Below are positions 41,709 through 51,717 of a DNA stretch of 64,000 bases, piece after piece (position 1 is the first letter of the stretch; each line of letters opens with the position of its first letter). Origin of the DNA: Prauserella rugosa. GTDB taxonomy: Bacteria; Actinomycetota; Actinomycetes; Mycobacteriales; Pseudonocardiaceae. The stretch lies in assembly GCF_000719975.1 (NCBI RefSeq), contig NZ_JOIJ01000003.1, positions 248,001 to 312,000 of the forward strand. Reading direction: 5' to 3'. Below the pieces are notes generated by a model. That model worked only from the letters and a program-made list of their open reading frames with translations. It did not search any database and had not been told where the DNA came from. The position numbers and the translations under genes are program-made.

Positions 41709-42944
41709 ATGAGTAGACGCCAGCAGCTCGTGGAAACCGTGCGGGAGGCACGAAGAGCTCGTGCACGAACCGACGCCGCCGAGATGACCGCACTTGCCGA
41801 ACTCGCCGCACTGGAAGGGGACGATCACGCCGTGGCCGACGAACTGGCGCCGGAACTTCGCATCTCCACGGCGAGGGTGCGACAACGGATCGTCCGCGCG
41901 ACGCACATCGTACGTCGCATGCCACGACTGTTGGCGGCGATGGAGTCCGGAGAGATCGAAGCCTACGGCGCCGGTCGTGTCCTCACCATCACCGCGCCTC
42001 TGAGCGAGGCGGACGCCCTCGTGGTGGATGAACGCCTCGCGGACAAACTCGCCGCGGGCACGACCACGATGTGGCACGCCGACAATCTCGCACGGCATAC
42101 CCGCGGCATCGTCGAGGGCGTCGACCCTGGTGGACAAGCAGCCCGGGCACGCGCGGCCCGGAAGGATCGACGGGTGGAACTCGTACACCGCGAACATGCG
42201 ACCGCATCGCTCGACCTGGCGCTGCCCGCGGAAGTGGCATCCGCCTGCTATGCACGGATCGATTCGCTGGCCCGCAGCCACGGTGAGAACACCGGCCGCA
42301 CCATGGATCAATGTCGCGCCGACGTCGCCGCCGACCTGCTGCTCGGTAACACCGCGGACGCTGGCAGGACGCAGCCCGAGGCTGCTGCGACCGTGTATCT
42401 CCACATGCCCGTCGACGCAGCCCTCGGCATCAACGACACAGGTTGCGAGCTGGACGGTTACGGACCGATCCCGGCCGTGATCGCGCGCGAGATCATGACC
42501 AACCGGAGGAGTGTGTGGCGTGCGGTCCTCTGTGACCCGGGCACCGGGCGCCCGGTCGATCTGGGCCGGAGCCGCCGGCAGCCGAGCGAACACATCCGCA
42601 CGCTGGTTCGTGTGCGCGACCGCGAATGTGCGGTCCCGTGGTGCCATCGCCCGGCACGACACTGCGATTACGACCACGAGGCCGAGTGGGCACGAGACAG
42701 CGGCGTGACGTCGGTCGACAACGGTGCACCGAAGTGCCGCAGTCATCATCGCCGCAAGAACGACCCACGGTGGATCTCGCACTACGACCCCGTTGACGGC
42801 ACGATGACCGTGACGACGCCGTCCGGCGCGACGCACACCGGTCGGCGCGAGCCGGTGATGCAGCCACGCAACACTCAGTCGCGCAAGTCCATGCCGAGAT
42901 CCAGAGCCGGTGACGAATGTGTCAACGCACCAACGGCCAAATAG
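41709..42944 (+). CDS. DUF222 and HNH endonuclease domain protein
   Basis: A 411-residue protein with an N-terminal DUF222 region (1-260; ALAELAALEGDDHAVADELAPELRIS, ITAPLSEADALVVDERL, ASLDLALPAEVASACYARID). The C-terminal HNH nuclease motif is ECAVPWCHRPARHCDYDHEAEWA...PKCRSHHRRKN (about 306-352), with the Cys pairs and His residues of the metal site. Multi-copy genes of this type occur in many actinomycetes and behave like mobile or 13E12-repeat elements. The last 70 bp are antisense to the 3' end of nadC, so the tail RSRAGDECVNAPTAK was probably gained after insertion here. Confidence 0.88.
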   Translation: MSRRQQLVETVREARRARARTDAAEMTALAELAALEGDDHAVADELAPELRISTARVRQRIVRATHIVRRMPRLLAAMESGEIEAYGAGRVLTITAPLSEADALVVDERLADKLAAGTTTMWHADNLARHTRGIVEGVDPGGQAARARAARKDRRVELVHREHATASLDLALPAEVASACYARIDSLARSHGENTGRTMDQCRADVAADLLLGNTADAGRTQPEAAATVYLHMPVDAALGINDTGCELDGYGPIPAVIAREIMTNRRSVWRAVLCDPGTGRPVDLGRSRRQPSEHIRTLVRVRDRECAVPWCHRPARHCDYDHEAEWARDSGVTSVDNGAPKCRSHHRRKNDPRWISHYDPVDGTMTVTTPSGATHTGRREPVMQPRNTQSRKSMPRSRAGDECVNAPTAK

Positions 42945-43744
42945 TCCACACCGGACTCGGCGTAGGCACGTGCGTTGTGGAGCTGCAAACCACCGGACGA
43001 CTCGAGACGGGCCACAACATTTCTCGCGTCGCGCATCGCCACAGCTTGGGCACAGGCCTCGGGAGTGAAATTGTCGAGCAGAATCTCGTCGGCACCTGCA
43101 TCGAGAGCCTCGGCAAGCTGGTCGAGATCGTCGACCTCGACCTCGCACGGAACGCCCTCCGCGTGTTTGCGGGCCGCACGCAGTGCTTCACCGACCGACC
43201 CGGCCGCCACCACGTGGTTGTCCTTGATCAGGACGGCGTCACCGAGCCCCATGCGGTGATTCACGCCCCCGCCACAACGCACCGCGTACTTCTCCAGCAA
43301 CCGCAGTCCGGGCAGCGTCTTCCGGGAGTCCCGGATCCGACACCCCGTGCCCTCCACCGCGGAGACCCACGCAGCCGTGCTGGTCGCGACACCCGACAGG
43401 TGGCACAGCAGGTTCAGTGCCGTGCGCTCTGCGGTGAGCAGTCCGCGCACCGGCCCGCGCACCACGAGCGCCTGGGTGCCCGCCTCGACCCGAGATCCGT
43501 CGGCCAGCACCTCCACGACGGTGTATTCCTCGCCGAGCACCTCGTCGAACACCGCCAGCGCCGCGGGTATCCCAGCCAGCACACCTGCCGTCCTGGCCGT
43601 CAACGCCGCTGTCGCCGTGGCATCGGCGGCGACAGTGGCCGTCGTCGTCGCGTCCGGGCCGTACCTCAGGTCCTCGGCGAGCGCCGTCGCGACGACCCTA
43701 TGCAGATCATCGACGTCCGGGCCGTCCCCGCTGTACCCACTCAT
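42875..43744 (-). CDS. nadC: Nicotinate-nucleotide pyrophosphorylase (quinolinate phosphoribosyltransferase)
   Basis: A 289-residue enzyme that makes nicotinate mononucleotide from quinolinate and PRPP. Family blocks: ERTALNLLCHLSGVATSTAAWV, RIRDSRKTLPGLRLLEKYAVRCGGGVNHRMGL, DAVLIKDNH, VEVDDLDQLAEAL, DEILLDNFTPE and LESSGGL. Start ATG 43744 overlaps the nadB stop (ATGA) and has GGAGG upstream. Its last 70 bp overlap the convergent HNH gene. Confidence 0.95.
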   Translation of the reverse strand: MSGYSGDGPDVDDLHRVVATALAEDLRYGPDATTTATVAADATATAALTARTAGVLAGIPAALAVFDEVLGEEYTVVEVLADGSRVEAGTQALVVRGPVRGLLTAERTALNLLCHLSGVATSTAAWVSAVEGTGCRIRDSRKTLPGLRLLEKYAVRCGGGVNHRMGLGDAVLIKDNHVVAAGSVGEALRAARKHAEGVPCEVEVDDLDQLAEALDAGADEILLDNFTPEACAQAVAMRDARNVVARLESSGGLQLHNARAYAESGVDYLAVGALTHSSPALDLGMDLRD

Positions 43745-45423
43745 GCCGCCTCCATCGCCTGTCGAGGGTGCTGCACCACGACCGGCTGGCCGGACGGGGT
43801 GAGCCGGATAGCCTGGCTGCGTCGCCACGACACGTCGTCACGCACCGGGAAATCCGAGCGAACGTGGCATCCGCGAGACTCGGTTCGGGACGCAGCCGCG
43901 GCCAGGAGTGCGCGTGCGACGAGCGTCAGCGCAGCATCCTCGACCCTCCGCCGGGTCCACGGCAGCGATTCGCCGAGCTGCGGATCCTGCGCCAGATCCA
44001 GAACCGAACCCGCAACTGCCAGACCGTCCGCATCGCGGCCGATACCTGCGTACCTGCTCATCACCCGCTGCAGCTGGTCCCGGTCGACGATCGGGCCGGC
44101 CCCCACGTCCGGCCCGATCGCAGCCTCGCCGTCGACGCCCGCAAGCGCGGGACTGACGTCCGCCGCTATCGCCTCGGCTACGCGCCTGCCCACGACGAGC
44201 CCCTCGAGCAGACTGTTGGACGCCAACCGGTTGGCGCCGTGCAGTCCCGTACGGGCCACCTCGCCGACGGCGTACAGCCCGGCGACCGGGGTCCTGCCGT
44301 CGGTGTCGGCGACAACTCCACCGCATGCGAAATGCGCAGCGGGGACCACCGGAATCGGGTCGCGCGCCGGGTCGACCCCGACAGCGCTGCACGCCGCGTG
44401 CACCGTCGGGAAGCGCTCCGGGAACCGGTCGACGGCCGTCGCGTCGAGAAAGACATGGTCGTCCACACCGCCGGGGGCCGCGGCGAGGTGCCGGGCGATC
44501 GCGGCCGACACGACGTCCCGAGGAGCGAGATCCTCCATCGGATGGACACCCGCCATCACGCGCGCACCGGTGGCGTCGACGAGCACCGCGCCCTCACCGC
44601 GAACCGCTTCGGTGACGAGTGGACAACGACCACGCGCCCCCGGCGTGTACAACACGGTCGGGTGGAACTGCACGAACTCGATGTCGGCCACCGGTGCTCC
44701 GGCACGGAGAGCCAGCGCCACGCCGTCACCTGTTGCGAGCTCCGGGTTCGACGTGGCGCCGTACAGCTGTCCGAGCCCTCCGGTGGCCAACAGGACCGCG
44801 GGAGCCCGGATCACGCCCGGTACGCCGTTGTTGTCGAGCACGGTCACCCCGACGACCCGCCCCGAAGACGTACGCACCGCGTCGACGGCGATATGTCCTT
44901 CCAGTACGGGTAGGCCCTGGCCCTTCGTCGCGGCGACCAGGGAGCGTTGGACCTCGGCGCCCGTCGCATCGCCACCGGCGTGGACGACACGAAAGGCGCT
45001 GTGTCCGCCCTCTCGGGTACGTGCCAGGCCGCCGGGGGTGGTGTCGAACTCGGCCCCTCGCCGCTGCAACTCGGCCACAGCAGCGGCACCACCGCCGACG
45101 ACATCAGCGACCGCCGCGGGATCGCACAGTCCTGCGCCGGCGGCTTCCGTGTCGGCTGCATGGGCAGCGGGCGTATCCGCCGTGTCCCCGTCGACACCGC
45201 CCAGGACGGCTGCGACACCGCCCTGGGCCCATCTCGTGTTGCCGTCGTCGATCCCGGCCTTGGTGACGACCAGGACGCGCACACCCAGTTCGCGCAGGCG
45301 TAGCGCCGCGGTGAGCCCGGCTGCCCCACTGCCCAGGACGACCGCGTCGGCGCGCGCCTCCCACCGCGGCGCCGTCGGTGTTTCCGCCTCCAAGGCGTTA
45401 ACCTGTTGGCCGGTCGGGGTCAT
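43741..45423 (-). CDS. nadB: L-aspartate oxidase
   Basis: A 560-residue FAD enzyme oxidising aspartate to iminoaspartate. FAD binds at [16 protein letters not shown] (about residue 28). Active-site segments: [67 protein letters not shown] and [18 protein letters not shown]. The C-terminal helical domain is intact. ATGA overlaps on both sides tie it to nadA and nadC. Confidence 0.95.
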   Translation of the reverse strand: MTPTGQQVNALEAETPTAPRWEARADAVVLGSGAAGLTAALRLRELGVRVLVVTKAGIDDGNTRWAQGGVAAVLGGVDGDTADTPAAHAADTEAAGAGLCDPAAVADVVGGGAAAVAELQRRGAEFDTTPGGLARTREGGHSAFRVVHAGGDATGAEVQRSLVAATKGQGLPVLEGHIAVDAVRTSSGRVVGVTVLDNNGVPGVIRAPAVLLATGGLGQLYGATSNPELATGDGVALALRAGAPVADIEFVQFHPTVLYTPGARGRCPLVTEAVRGEGAVLVDATGARVMAGVHPMEDLAPRDVVSAAIARHLAAAPGGVDDHVFLDATAVDRFPERFPTVHAACSAVGVDPARDPIPVVPAAHFACGGVVADTDGRTPVAGLYAVGEVARTGLHGANRLASNSLLEGLVVGRRVAEAIAADVSPALAGVDGEAAIGPDVGAGPIVDRDQLQRVMSRYAGIGRDADGLAVAGSVLDLAQDPQLGESLPWTRRRVEDAALTLVARALLAAAASRTESRGCHVRSDFPVRDDVSWRRSQAIRLTPSGQPVVVQHPRQAMEAA

Positions 45424-46469
45424 TCGCCGCCGCCGGGCTTGCCGATCTCGATCATTCGCTGCACCGATGCCCTGCCCCGCTCGGCGGTCACCGGGTCGAC
45501 GTGCACTTCGTCGGCACCCTCGCGCAACGAGCGCAGGAGGGCCGCCGGCGTGATCATCTTCATGTACCGACACGACGCCCGGTCGTTCACCGCACGGAAG
45601 TCGATGTCGGGAGCCGCCTTACGCAGCTGGTGCAGCATGCCGACCTCGGTGGCCACCAGCACCGATTCGGCCTCGGTGGCACGGGCGGCCGTCAACATGT
45701 CGCCCGTGGAGAGGATCTTGACGCGGTCGGCTTCGACGGCTCCCTCTCCCGCGAGGTACAGGGCCGAGGTCGCGCATCCACATTCCGGGTGGATGAACAG
45801 ATCGGCCCCCGGATCAGCAGCGGCACGTTCGGCCAGCTCAGGACCGTTGATGCCGGCGTGTACATGGCACTCGCCCGCCCAGATGTGCAGGTTGTCCCTG
45901 CCCGTCACCCGCTTGACGTGGGCCCCGAGGAACTGGTCGGGGCAGAACAGCACCTCACGGTCGGCGGGGATCGAGGCCACCACGTCGACGGCGTTCGACG
46001 ACGTGCAGCAGATGTCGGTCTCTGCCTTCACCTCGGCCGTCGTGTTCACGTACGAGACGACGACAGCGCCGGGATGCTCGGCCTTCCAGGAGCGCAGCTG
46101 CTCCCCCGTGATCGAGTCGGCGAGGGAGCAACCCGCCCGCGCGTCGGGAATGAGCACCGTCTTCTCGGGCGCGAGGATCTTCGCGGTCTCGGCCATGAAG
46201 TGGACGCCGCAGAAGACGATCGTCGATGCCTCACTGGCCGCCGCGATACGGCTGAGCGCGAGCGAGTCGCCGGTGTGGTCGGCGATCTCCTGGATCTCGG
46301 GGAGCTGGTAGTTGTGCGCCAGCAGTACGGCGTCGCGTTCGGTCGCGAGCCGGCGCACCTCCGCGGCCCACGCCTCGTCCGCGACCACTCCTCCGTAGGG
46401 AGCGTCGCCCTCTGGCGCTGCGATGACGTCCGTCGCGACGTCGTGGACCGCCGTGTCGAGCCTCGGCAT
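45420..46469 (-). CDS. nadA: Quinolinate synthase
   Basis: A 349-residue 4Fe-4S enzyme that condenses iminoaspartate with DHAP. The three cluster cysteines are in [22 protein letters not shown] (one of the pair) and HPECGCATS. The start [10 protein letters not shown] at 46469 has GGAGG 6 nt upstream; a longer frame to 46532 would run through the operator. First gene of nadABC, divergent from the Nudix regulator. Confidence 0.95.
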   Translation of the reverse strand: MPRLDTAVHDVATDVIAAPEGDAPYGGVVADEAWAAEVRRLATERDAVLLAHNYQLPEIQEIADHTGDSLALSRIAAASEASTIVFCGVHFMAETAKILAPEKTVLIPDARAGCSLADSITGEQLRSWKAEHPGAVVVSYVNTTAEVKAETDICCTSSNAVDVVASIPADREVLFCPDQFLGAHVKRVTGRDNLHIWAGECHVHAGINGPELAERAAADPGADLFIHPECGCATSALYLAGEGAVEADRVKILSTGDMLTAARATEAESVLVATEVGMLHQLRKAAPDIDFRAVNDRASCRYMKMITPAALLRSLREGADEVHVDPVTAERGRASVQRMIEIGKPGGGE

Positions 46470-46497
46470 GTCGGGCCTCCGATACGTGCCTTCGGGA

Positions 46498-46522
46498 GGT
46501 TTTCGCCTTATAATCGAAAACC
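46498..46522. promoter_or_regulatory. Operator and promoter shared by nadA and the Nudix regulator
   Basis: GGTTTTCG (46498-46505) and CGAAAACC (46515-46522) are perfect arms around CCTTATAAT. The spacer holds a consensus TATAAT (46509-46514) that serves as -10 for the regulator gene, whose GTG begins at 46523. A bound repressor would block both directions. Confidence 0.75.
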
Positions 46523-47257
46523 GTGCGATCACATATTAACAGCACGAGCCCTCTGGCACACGAGGTTCTGGCCGCCGTTCTCCAGGTGCGCCCGTCCAGC
46601 GACAGCGGCGCACCCCCGTCGTTGCAGGTCCTGCTGTGGAGACGGGCACTCGACCCCCACATCGGACGTTGGTCACTCCCCGGTGGACGGCTGCGCGCCG
46701 ACGAGGACGTCGCGACGTCGATCCGCCGCCAACTGGCCGAGAAGGTCGACATGCGGCAGCTCACCCATGTCGAGCAGCTGGCGGTGTTCAGTGACCCACG
46801 GCGCGTACCCGGGCCGCGGGTGGTCGCCACGGCGTTCCTCGGCCTCGTGCCCTCGGACGTCGACCCCGAGGTCCCCGAGGACACCGCGTGGCATCCGGTC
46901 GACGACCTCCCCCGCACGGCTTTCGACCACGAGTCGATCGTGCTCGGCGCCCGCGACCGCCTGCGGGCCAAACTCAGCTACACCAACATCGGGTTCGCGC
47001 TCGTGCCGAGGGATTTCACGATCTCGCTCCTGCGTGAGCACTACTCGGCGACGCTCGGATACCGGGTGTCGGCCACGAATCTGCAACGCGTGCTGTCCCG
47101 GCGTGGCCTGCTGGTGGACACGGGCAGGACCGCTCCGTCCGGGCGTTCCGGCGGCAGGCCGGCGACGCTGTACTCGTTCGCCAGCCACGACGTGCAGATC
47201 ACCGACCCGTTCGCGGCGTTCAAGCCACCCGGCACCGGACGTGAGCGGAGTTCGTGA
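46523..47257 (+). CDS. nrtR: Nudix-type transcriptional regulator of NAD synthesis (NrtR/NdnR type)
   Basis: A 244-residue protein with an N-terminal Nudix fold ([27 protein letters not shown], about 36-62) and a C-terminal winged helix ([57 protein letters not shown]). The Nudix box is degenerate: RQLAEK replaces the catalytic REUxEE, so it should bind but not cleave its ligand. Relatives repress NAD genes in response to ADP-ribose or NAD metabolites. It is divergent from nadABC over a palindromic operator. GTG at 46523 lies 8 nt after TATAAT, so the mRNA is probably leaderless. Confidence 0.88.
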   Translation: MRSHINSTSPLAHEVLAAVLQVRPSSDSGAPPSLQVLLWRRALDPHIGRWSLPGGRLRADEDVATSIRRQLAEKVDMRQLTHVEQLAVFSDPRRVPGPRVVATAFLGLVPSDVDPEVPEDTAWHPVDDLPRTAFDHESIVLGARDRLRAKLSYTNIGFALVPRDFTISLLREHYSATLGYRVSATNLQRVLSRRGLLVDTGRTAPSGRSGGRPATLYSFASHDVQITDPFAAFKPPGTGRERSS

Positions 47258-47291
47258 ACGCGCGGGGTCGCGCGGCCCGTCGTAACGTGAG

Positions 47292-48017
47292 GTGGTGGCC
47301 GACACGAGACCGGGGACCCAGCGGGAGACGTTGCCGTTGTTCCCGCTGCAGACCGTTCTCCTGCCGGGCACCCCTATGCCGTTGCACATCTTCGAACCGC
47401 GCTACCGGCAGCTCACCGTCGACCTCATCACCGGGACGGTGCCGCACCGGCTCTTCGGCATCGTCGCCATGCGGACACCGTTGGTACAGGAGGTCGACGA
47501 GCTCGACCACGTCCACACGATCGGGTGTGCGGCACGGCTCCGGGAGGCAAAACGCCTGCCCGACGGGCGGTACGACCTGGTCGCCAGCGGCACGCGCCGT
47601 TTCCTCCTGCACGACGTCGATGCCACCGCGGCCCCCTACCTCATGGGCACGGTCACGTGGCTCGACGACCTGCCGGTGCCCGCCGACGCCGAGGACGCGT
47701 CATGGCGGCTCGCCGACCTGGCCAGAGCTGCCCACCGCAGGTACTGCGATGTCGCGTGGCCGGACGACGGCTGGCGAGCACCCGCGGCCGACACCGATCC
47801 GGTGGAACTCGCGTACCGGCTGGCTGCCGATTGCGTGCTGCCGTTGCACGATCAGCAGGCCCTGTTGGAGGAACGCCTTCCGTTGCGGCGCCTGCGCACG
47901 GTGTGCAGGCTGCTCAACCGCGAGTCCGGTTTCCTGTCCCGGTTACGGGCGATTCCGGCGTCGCTGTCCGAAATGGATGACGGGGACGGTTCGGCGACGA
48001 AACCCAGCCTCAACTGA
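47292..48017 (+). CDS. LON peptidase substrate-binding domain protein
   Basis: A 241-residue stand-alone LON N-terminal domain: LPLFPLQTVLLPGTPMPLHIFEPRYRQLTVDLI, FGIVAMRT, IGCAARLREAKRLPDGRYDLVASGTRRF. There is no ATPase or Ser/Lys protease domain. Such proteins are widespread and mostly unassigned, perhaps binding protein substrates. Tandem GTG codons at 47292 and 47295 make the first residue uncertain. Convergent with the DUF2567 gene (11-bp gap). Confidence 0.88.
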   Translation: MVADTRPGTQRETLPLFPLQTVLLPGTPMPLHIFEPRYRQLTVDLITGTVPHRLFGIVAMRTPLVQEVDELDHVHTIGCAARLREAKRLPDGRYDLVASGTRRFLLHDVDATAAPYLMGTVTWLDDLPVPADAEDASWRLADLARAAHRRYCDVAWPDDGWRAPAADTDPVELAYRLAADCVLPLHDQQALLEERLPLRRLRTVCRLLNRESGFLSRLRAIPASLSEMDDGDGSATKPSLN

Positions 48018-48028
48018 CCGGGCAGGGG

Positions 48029-48619
48029 TCAGCCGAGCCTGCGTCCGAGGTCGTCGCGGCTGTTCCAGATCGCCAACATGCCGTACACCAGCGCGGTCGT
48101 GAACGGCTGTGCGAGCACGGCCCACCCGGTCTCCAACACGGGCGCTACCTCGACGACCTGGCCCACGGACGGCGGGTCGGTGATGGCGTAGCTGCTCCCG
48201 GCGAACGACAGGCCCATCTGCATCGCGAGCCACCCGGACAGCAGCGAGCCGAGGACTGCGGCGATCAGCACCACGGGACCGCGGCGTTCACGCATCAGCC
48301 ACACGACGATGCCGACCCCGATACCGGCGGCCAGCCCGAGCAGCATGAACACGGCGAGGGCGTCGAATCGGTGCCAGCTCTCGAGCTGCAGCGGCAGCTC
48401 GCCGGTCTGACCGCCGACGACGCGCATCCGCTGCGGCGGCGCCAGCCACGACCACAGCAGGCCCAGCGGAATGCCGACCAGCGCCACGAACGACACGACG
48501 CTGATGGCCGGCAACAGGTCGGCCTTCACGACCACCTTGGGCCGCTCCACGCGGACACCGGTGAACGCCAGCGCCGACCACGCGGGCTGTGCGGGCTGCT
48601 CGGTCCGCTGTTCGGACAA
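48029..48619 (-). CDS. DUF2567-like membrane protein
   Basis: A 196-residue protein with four membrane segments (about 37-58, 88-110, 115-134 and 163-182) and an extracellular loop PPQRMRVVGGQTGELPLQLESW. It resembles the actinobacterial DUF2567 family. Start TTG at 48619 is used because GAGGAGG lies 7 nt upstream. Function unknown. Confidence 0.7.
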   Translation of the reverse strand: MSEQRTEQPAQPAWSALAFTGVRVERPKVVVKADLLPAISVVSFVALVGIPLGLLWSWLAPPQRMRVVGGQTGELPLQLESWHRFDALAVFMLLGLAAGIGVGIVVWLMRERRGPVVLIAAVLGSLLSGWLAMQMGLSFAGSSYAITDPPSVGQVVEVAPVLETGWAVLAQPFTTALVYGMLAIWNSRDDLGRRLG

Positions 48620-48882
48620 CCGACGTCCTCCTCGCCTACCACGTTCTGACGGCGACGAGCCTAGTCCGTGCCGTCCGTCGCCGTCGTCAGGAGGCCGTCC
48701 GGCCGTGGATTGCGGCGGCCGGCGACACGTGCGGCCTCCGCCGGGGTCACCGGCAGGAGGCCGCCACGATGGCCGCGGCCTCGGCGGCGGGCTCGATCAT
48801 CGTCTCCGCCGCCGCCCGCCGGCGCGGGCGAGCCCCGGGCCGACGTCACCATCGACCCTAGCTGCGCCCGCGCCGTCGTACG

Positions 48883-51276
48883 TCACGGGGTCTGGACCAC
48901 GTCCTGAACGCCCGCCGGTTCGAAGTTCCCCGAGGCCGGATCGAGCAGGTAGACCTGCGCGTTGCCGACATCGAAGTACATGCCGGACAGGCTCAGCTGC
49001 CCGCGCTCGATCGCCGAGGCCACGAGCGGCGACTGCCGCAGGTGCTCCAGCTGCTGGTGAACGCTGTGCAGGGCCAGTGCATCATCCGGGTGGGCGGGCT
49101 CCTCCCCGCCGAGCAGCACGGGCGCGTTCTCCCTGCTGCGGCGCAGGCTCGGCGTGCCGTGTTCGAGCCAGTCGGCCAGCGCCGTGAGCCCCGCGGGGGC
49201 CTCGCCGACGACCGCCCGCATCGCACCGCAGGACGAGTGCCCGCACACCACGATCTCGCTGACGCCGAGCACACTCACGGCGAACTCGACCGACGACCAC
49301 ACCGACGCGCCGTCGCTGGCCTGGGTGTCGTGGGGCGGGACGAGGTTTCCGACGTTGCGGACCGTGAACATGTCACCGGGACCGCTGGTGGTGATCACGT
49401 TGGGCACGATCCGGGCGTCGGCGCAGGTGATGAACAGCGTGTGCGGATGCTGACCCGCCGCGAGCTTGCTCATGGTGTCGCGCACCAGCGGCGCCGTGCG
49501 GTTCTGGAACTCGGACGTACCCCGGTGCAGTGGTCCGGTGCGTTGACCGGGGATGGCCACCTCGCCCGCCCCGCCACCGTTGCCGGCACCGAGTTCAGCG
49601 CCGGGGTGGTGGCCGTTCTTCTGCGCCGCGTCGGCGGTCTGCGTGCTCGACGCGTCCGCCTCGGCGGCGTTCGCCGACTGCGGCACGTGACCGTCGCGCG
49701 CCATCCACTCCGACCACGGGGCGAGGAAACGCGGAACGGCCACACCGGCGCGGTCCCTGCGCACGATCGGGCTGCCGTCCTTGCCACGTCGGAACCACGG
49801 GTGCCCCACCTCGTCCACGAGCACCGTGCCACCGGAGCGTTCGTGCGCTTCCTGCCAGGTGTGCAGGCAGTCGAACGAGGCGTGGTCGAGGTAGTCCACG
49901 ACCAGTTCGAGCCGGACCGTGCTGCCCTCGGGAAGTCCGTTGAGGACGGCGGAAAGTCGTGGCACAGACAGGAATGTGAGGACTCCTTCGACGACGATGC
50001 GGTAGCCGTCACCGTCGTGTTCGGCGTGCACTCCGGACCACATGGTGCGGCTGAGCATGAGCACCAGCGACAGTCCGATACCGATGAGCACACCGGTGAG
50101 CAGATCGATCGTGACCACACCCACGACGGTCACGACGTACAGCGACAGGTCGCCGTGCTTGCGAACCTCGCGGATGTGGGCGACGTTCACCAGTTTCGCG
50201 CCCACGTGCACCAACAGGCCCGCCAGGGCGGCCAGCGGGATGCTCTCGATCAACACGGCCAGCAGCGCCGTGAACAGCAGCACCCACACGCCGTGCAGGA
50301 TCGCGGAGGCACGGGTCTTCGCTCCCGCGCTCATGTTCGTCGAGCTGCGCACGATCACGCCCGTGATGGGCAGACCACCGAGCGCACCGGAGGTCATGTT
50401 GCCGAAGCCCTGGCCGATCAGTTCCCGGTCGAAGTTGGCGCGCTTACCGGTGTGCATCTTGTCGACGGCCACGGCCGACAGCAGCGACTCGATGCTCGCG
50501 ATCAGGGCGATCGTCAGTACGGCGACCGCGAACTCCATCCACGCGGCCTCGGGCAGCTGCGGCATGAACTGCAGGTCGAGCACGTTGCCCGGCAGCTCGA
50601 CGCGCTCGGCGGACGAACCCGTCACCACGGCGAGCACCGTCACCAGCACGATCGCCGCCAGCGGGGCGGGAACCTTGCGCACGGCCGAGGGGAGCTTGCC
50701 CCAGACGAGGAGGATGCCCAGCGTCAACAGCCCGAGGAACGTCGCAGGGCCGTGCAGGTCCATCAACTGCCCCGGCAGCTGCGTGACGTTGTCGATCGCG
50801 GAGCTGTTGGAGTCACCGCCCAGGATGACGTGCAGCTGCCCCAGCACGATCGTGATGCCGATACCGGCCAGCATGCCGTGCACGATCGCGGGCGAGATCG
50901 CCAGCGCGGCCCGCGCGACCCTGCTCAGTCCGAAAAGGACCTGGAGCAGACCGGCGGCGAGGGTGATCGCGCAGGTCACGGCCCAGCCGAACTGGTTGAT
51001 CGTCTCGGCCATCACCACGGTCAGCCCCGCGGCAGGGCCGCTGACCTGCAACGGCGACCCTCCGACGGCACCCGCGACGACACCGCCGACGACGGCGGCG
51101 ATCAACCCCGCCGCGATCGGCGCACCCGACGCGAGTGCGATTCCCAGCGACAACGGCACCGCGACGAGGAACACCACGAGCGATGCCGGTACGTCGTGTC
51201 GTAGCACGGTGCGCCACCACGGGGCGGCGTCCGTGTCCCCTTTCTGGTCGCTTTCCGGACCGGCTGTCGGCGTCAT
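48883..51276 (-). CDS. SulP-family anion transporter fused to beta-carbonic anhydrase
   Basis: A 797-residue fusion. Residues 25-430 form the SulP membrane domain (DVPASLVVFLVAVPLSLGIALASGAPI, LQVSGPAAGLTVVMAETI, IASIESLLSAVAVD). Residues 440-520 resemble a STAS domain (GVLTFLSVPRLSAVLNGLP, VVDYLDHASFDCL). After a linker, residues about 590-795 are a beta-carbonic anhydrase: TLFITCADARIVP (Cys-x-Asp-x-Arg, about 618) and VVCGHSSCGAMRAVV (His and Cys ligands, about 678). The fusion, also known from Rv3273 of M. tuberculosis, suggests bicarbonate import coupled to CO2/bicarbonate conversion. Inorganic carbon supply is the likely role. Confidence 0.92.
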   Translation of the reverse strand: MTPTAGPESDQKGDTDAAPWWRTVLRHDVPASLVVFLVAVPLSLGIALASGAPIAAGLIAAVVGGVVAGAVGGSPLQVSGPAAGLTVVMAETINQFGWAVTCAITLAAGLLQVLFGLSRVARAALAISPAIVHGMLAGIGITIVLGQLHVILGGDSNSSAIDNVTQLPGQLMDLHGPATFLGLLTLGILLVWGKLPSAVRKVPAPLAAIVLVTVLAVVTGSSAERVELPGNVLDLQFMPQLPEAAWMEFAVAVLTIALIASIESLLSAVAVDKMHTGKRANFDRELIGQGFGNMTSGALGGLPITGVIVRSSTNMSAGAKTRASAILHGVWVLLFTALLAVLIESIPLAALAGLLVHVGAKLVNVAHIREVRKHGDLSLYVVTVVGVVTIDLLTGVLIGIGLSLVLMLSRTMWSGVHAEHDGDGYRIVVEGVLTFLSVPRLSAVLNGLPEGSTVRLELVVDYLDHASFDCLHTWQEAHERSGGTVLVDEVGHPWFRRGKDGSPIVRRDRAGVAVPRFLAPWSEWMARDGHVPQSANAAEADASSTQTADAAQKNGHHPGAELGAGNGGGAGEVAIPGQRTGPLHRGTSEFQNRTAPLVRDTMSKLAAGQHPHTLFITCADARIVPNVITTSGPGDMFTVRNVGNLVPPHDTQASDGASVWSSVEFAVSVLGVSEIVVCGHSSCGAMRAVVGEAPAGLTALADWLEHGTPSLRRSRENAPVLLGGEEPAHPDDALALHSVHQQLEHLRQSPLVASAIERGQLSLSGMYFDVGNAQVYLLDPASGNFEPAGVQDVVQTP

Positions 51277-51717
51277 CGAAACGGCCTCCTCGAGGTCGGG
51301 TCATGAATCCCACTCGCGTTTTCCGCGTGGGAGCAATGGCGCTCGGTCGACGGCGACCACGGAACCTCCGGGCGAAGCCGGACCGCGTTCGGCCACGGCG
51401 CCGCGAAGTCCGCGCGCTTGCAAGTACCAACACCAGGTACCAGAGGAAGACCCCGAATGTCCCGTTTCCGAAAGGAACTCTCACGGGCCGCTTACGTGGA
51501 TGTCACTCCACAGAGGACTTACGTGACCGATGATCAACATCCCCGGGTGGTCTGCTACTCACCCGAAAACGGGATATTCCGGATACGCTAATTACCCAAC
51601 GCAGTCAAAATCACGCGACCACAATGAACAGAACCGGATCGGGTGATTTCACCTCGATCGCCGTCCGGAAACCCGCCGTTCACGTCCGGGTCCCAGCGGA
51701 TGAGAACGGGTTAACGC
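51277..51717. other. Intergenic region upstream of the SulP-carbonic anhydrase gene
   Basis: This 441-bp gap holds a CCCAC...CGCG/CGCGTGGG hairpin (about 51309-51332), repeated CTTACGTG words (51490 and 51526 area) and an AT-richer stretch near 51580-51630. No coding frame or RNA is recognised; the promoter of the fusion gene should be here. Confidence 0.4.

Noticed and set aside
48661..48852. Possible 63-residue minus-strand protein upstream of the SulP fusion gene's stop
   Set aside because: Gly/Arg/Pro-rich, no motif and no clear ribosome-binding site; a TAGGGT hexamer nearby is not enough.
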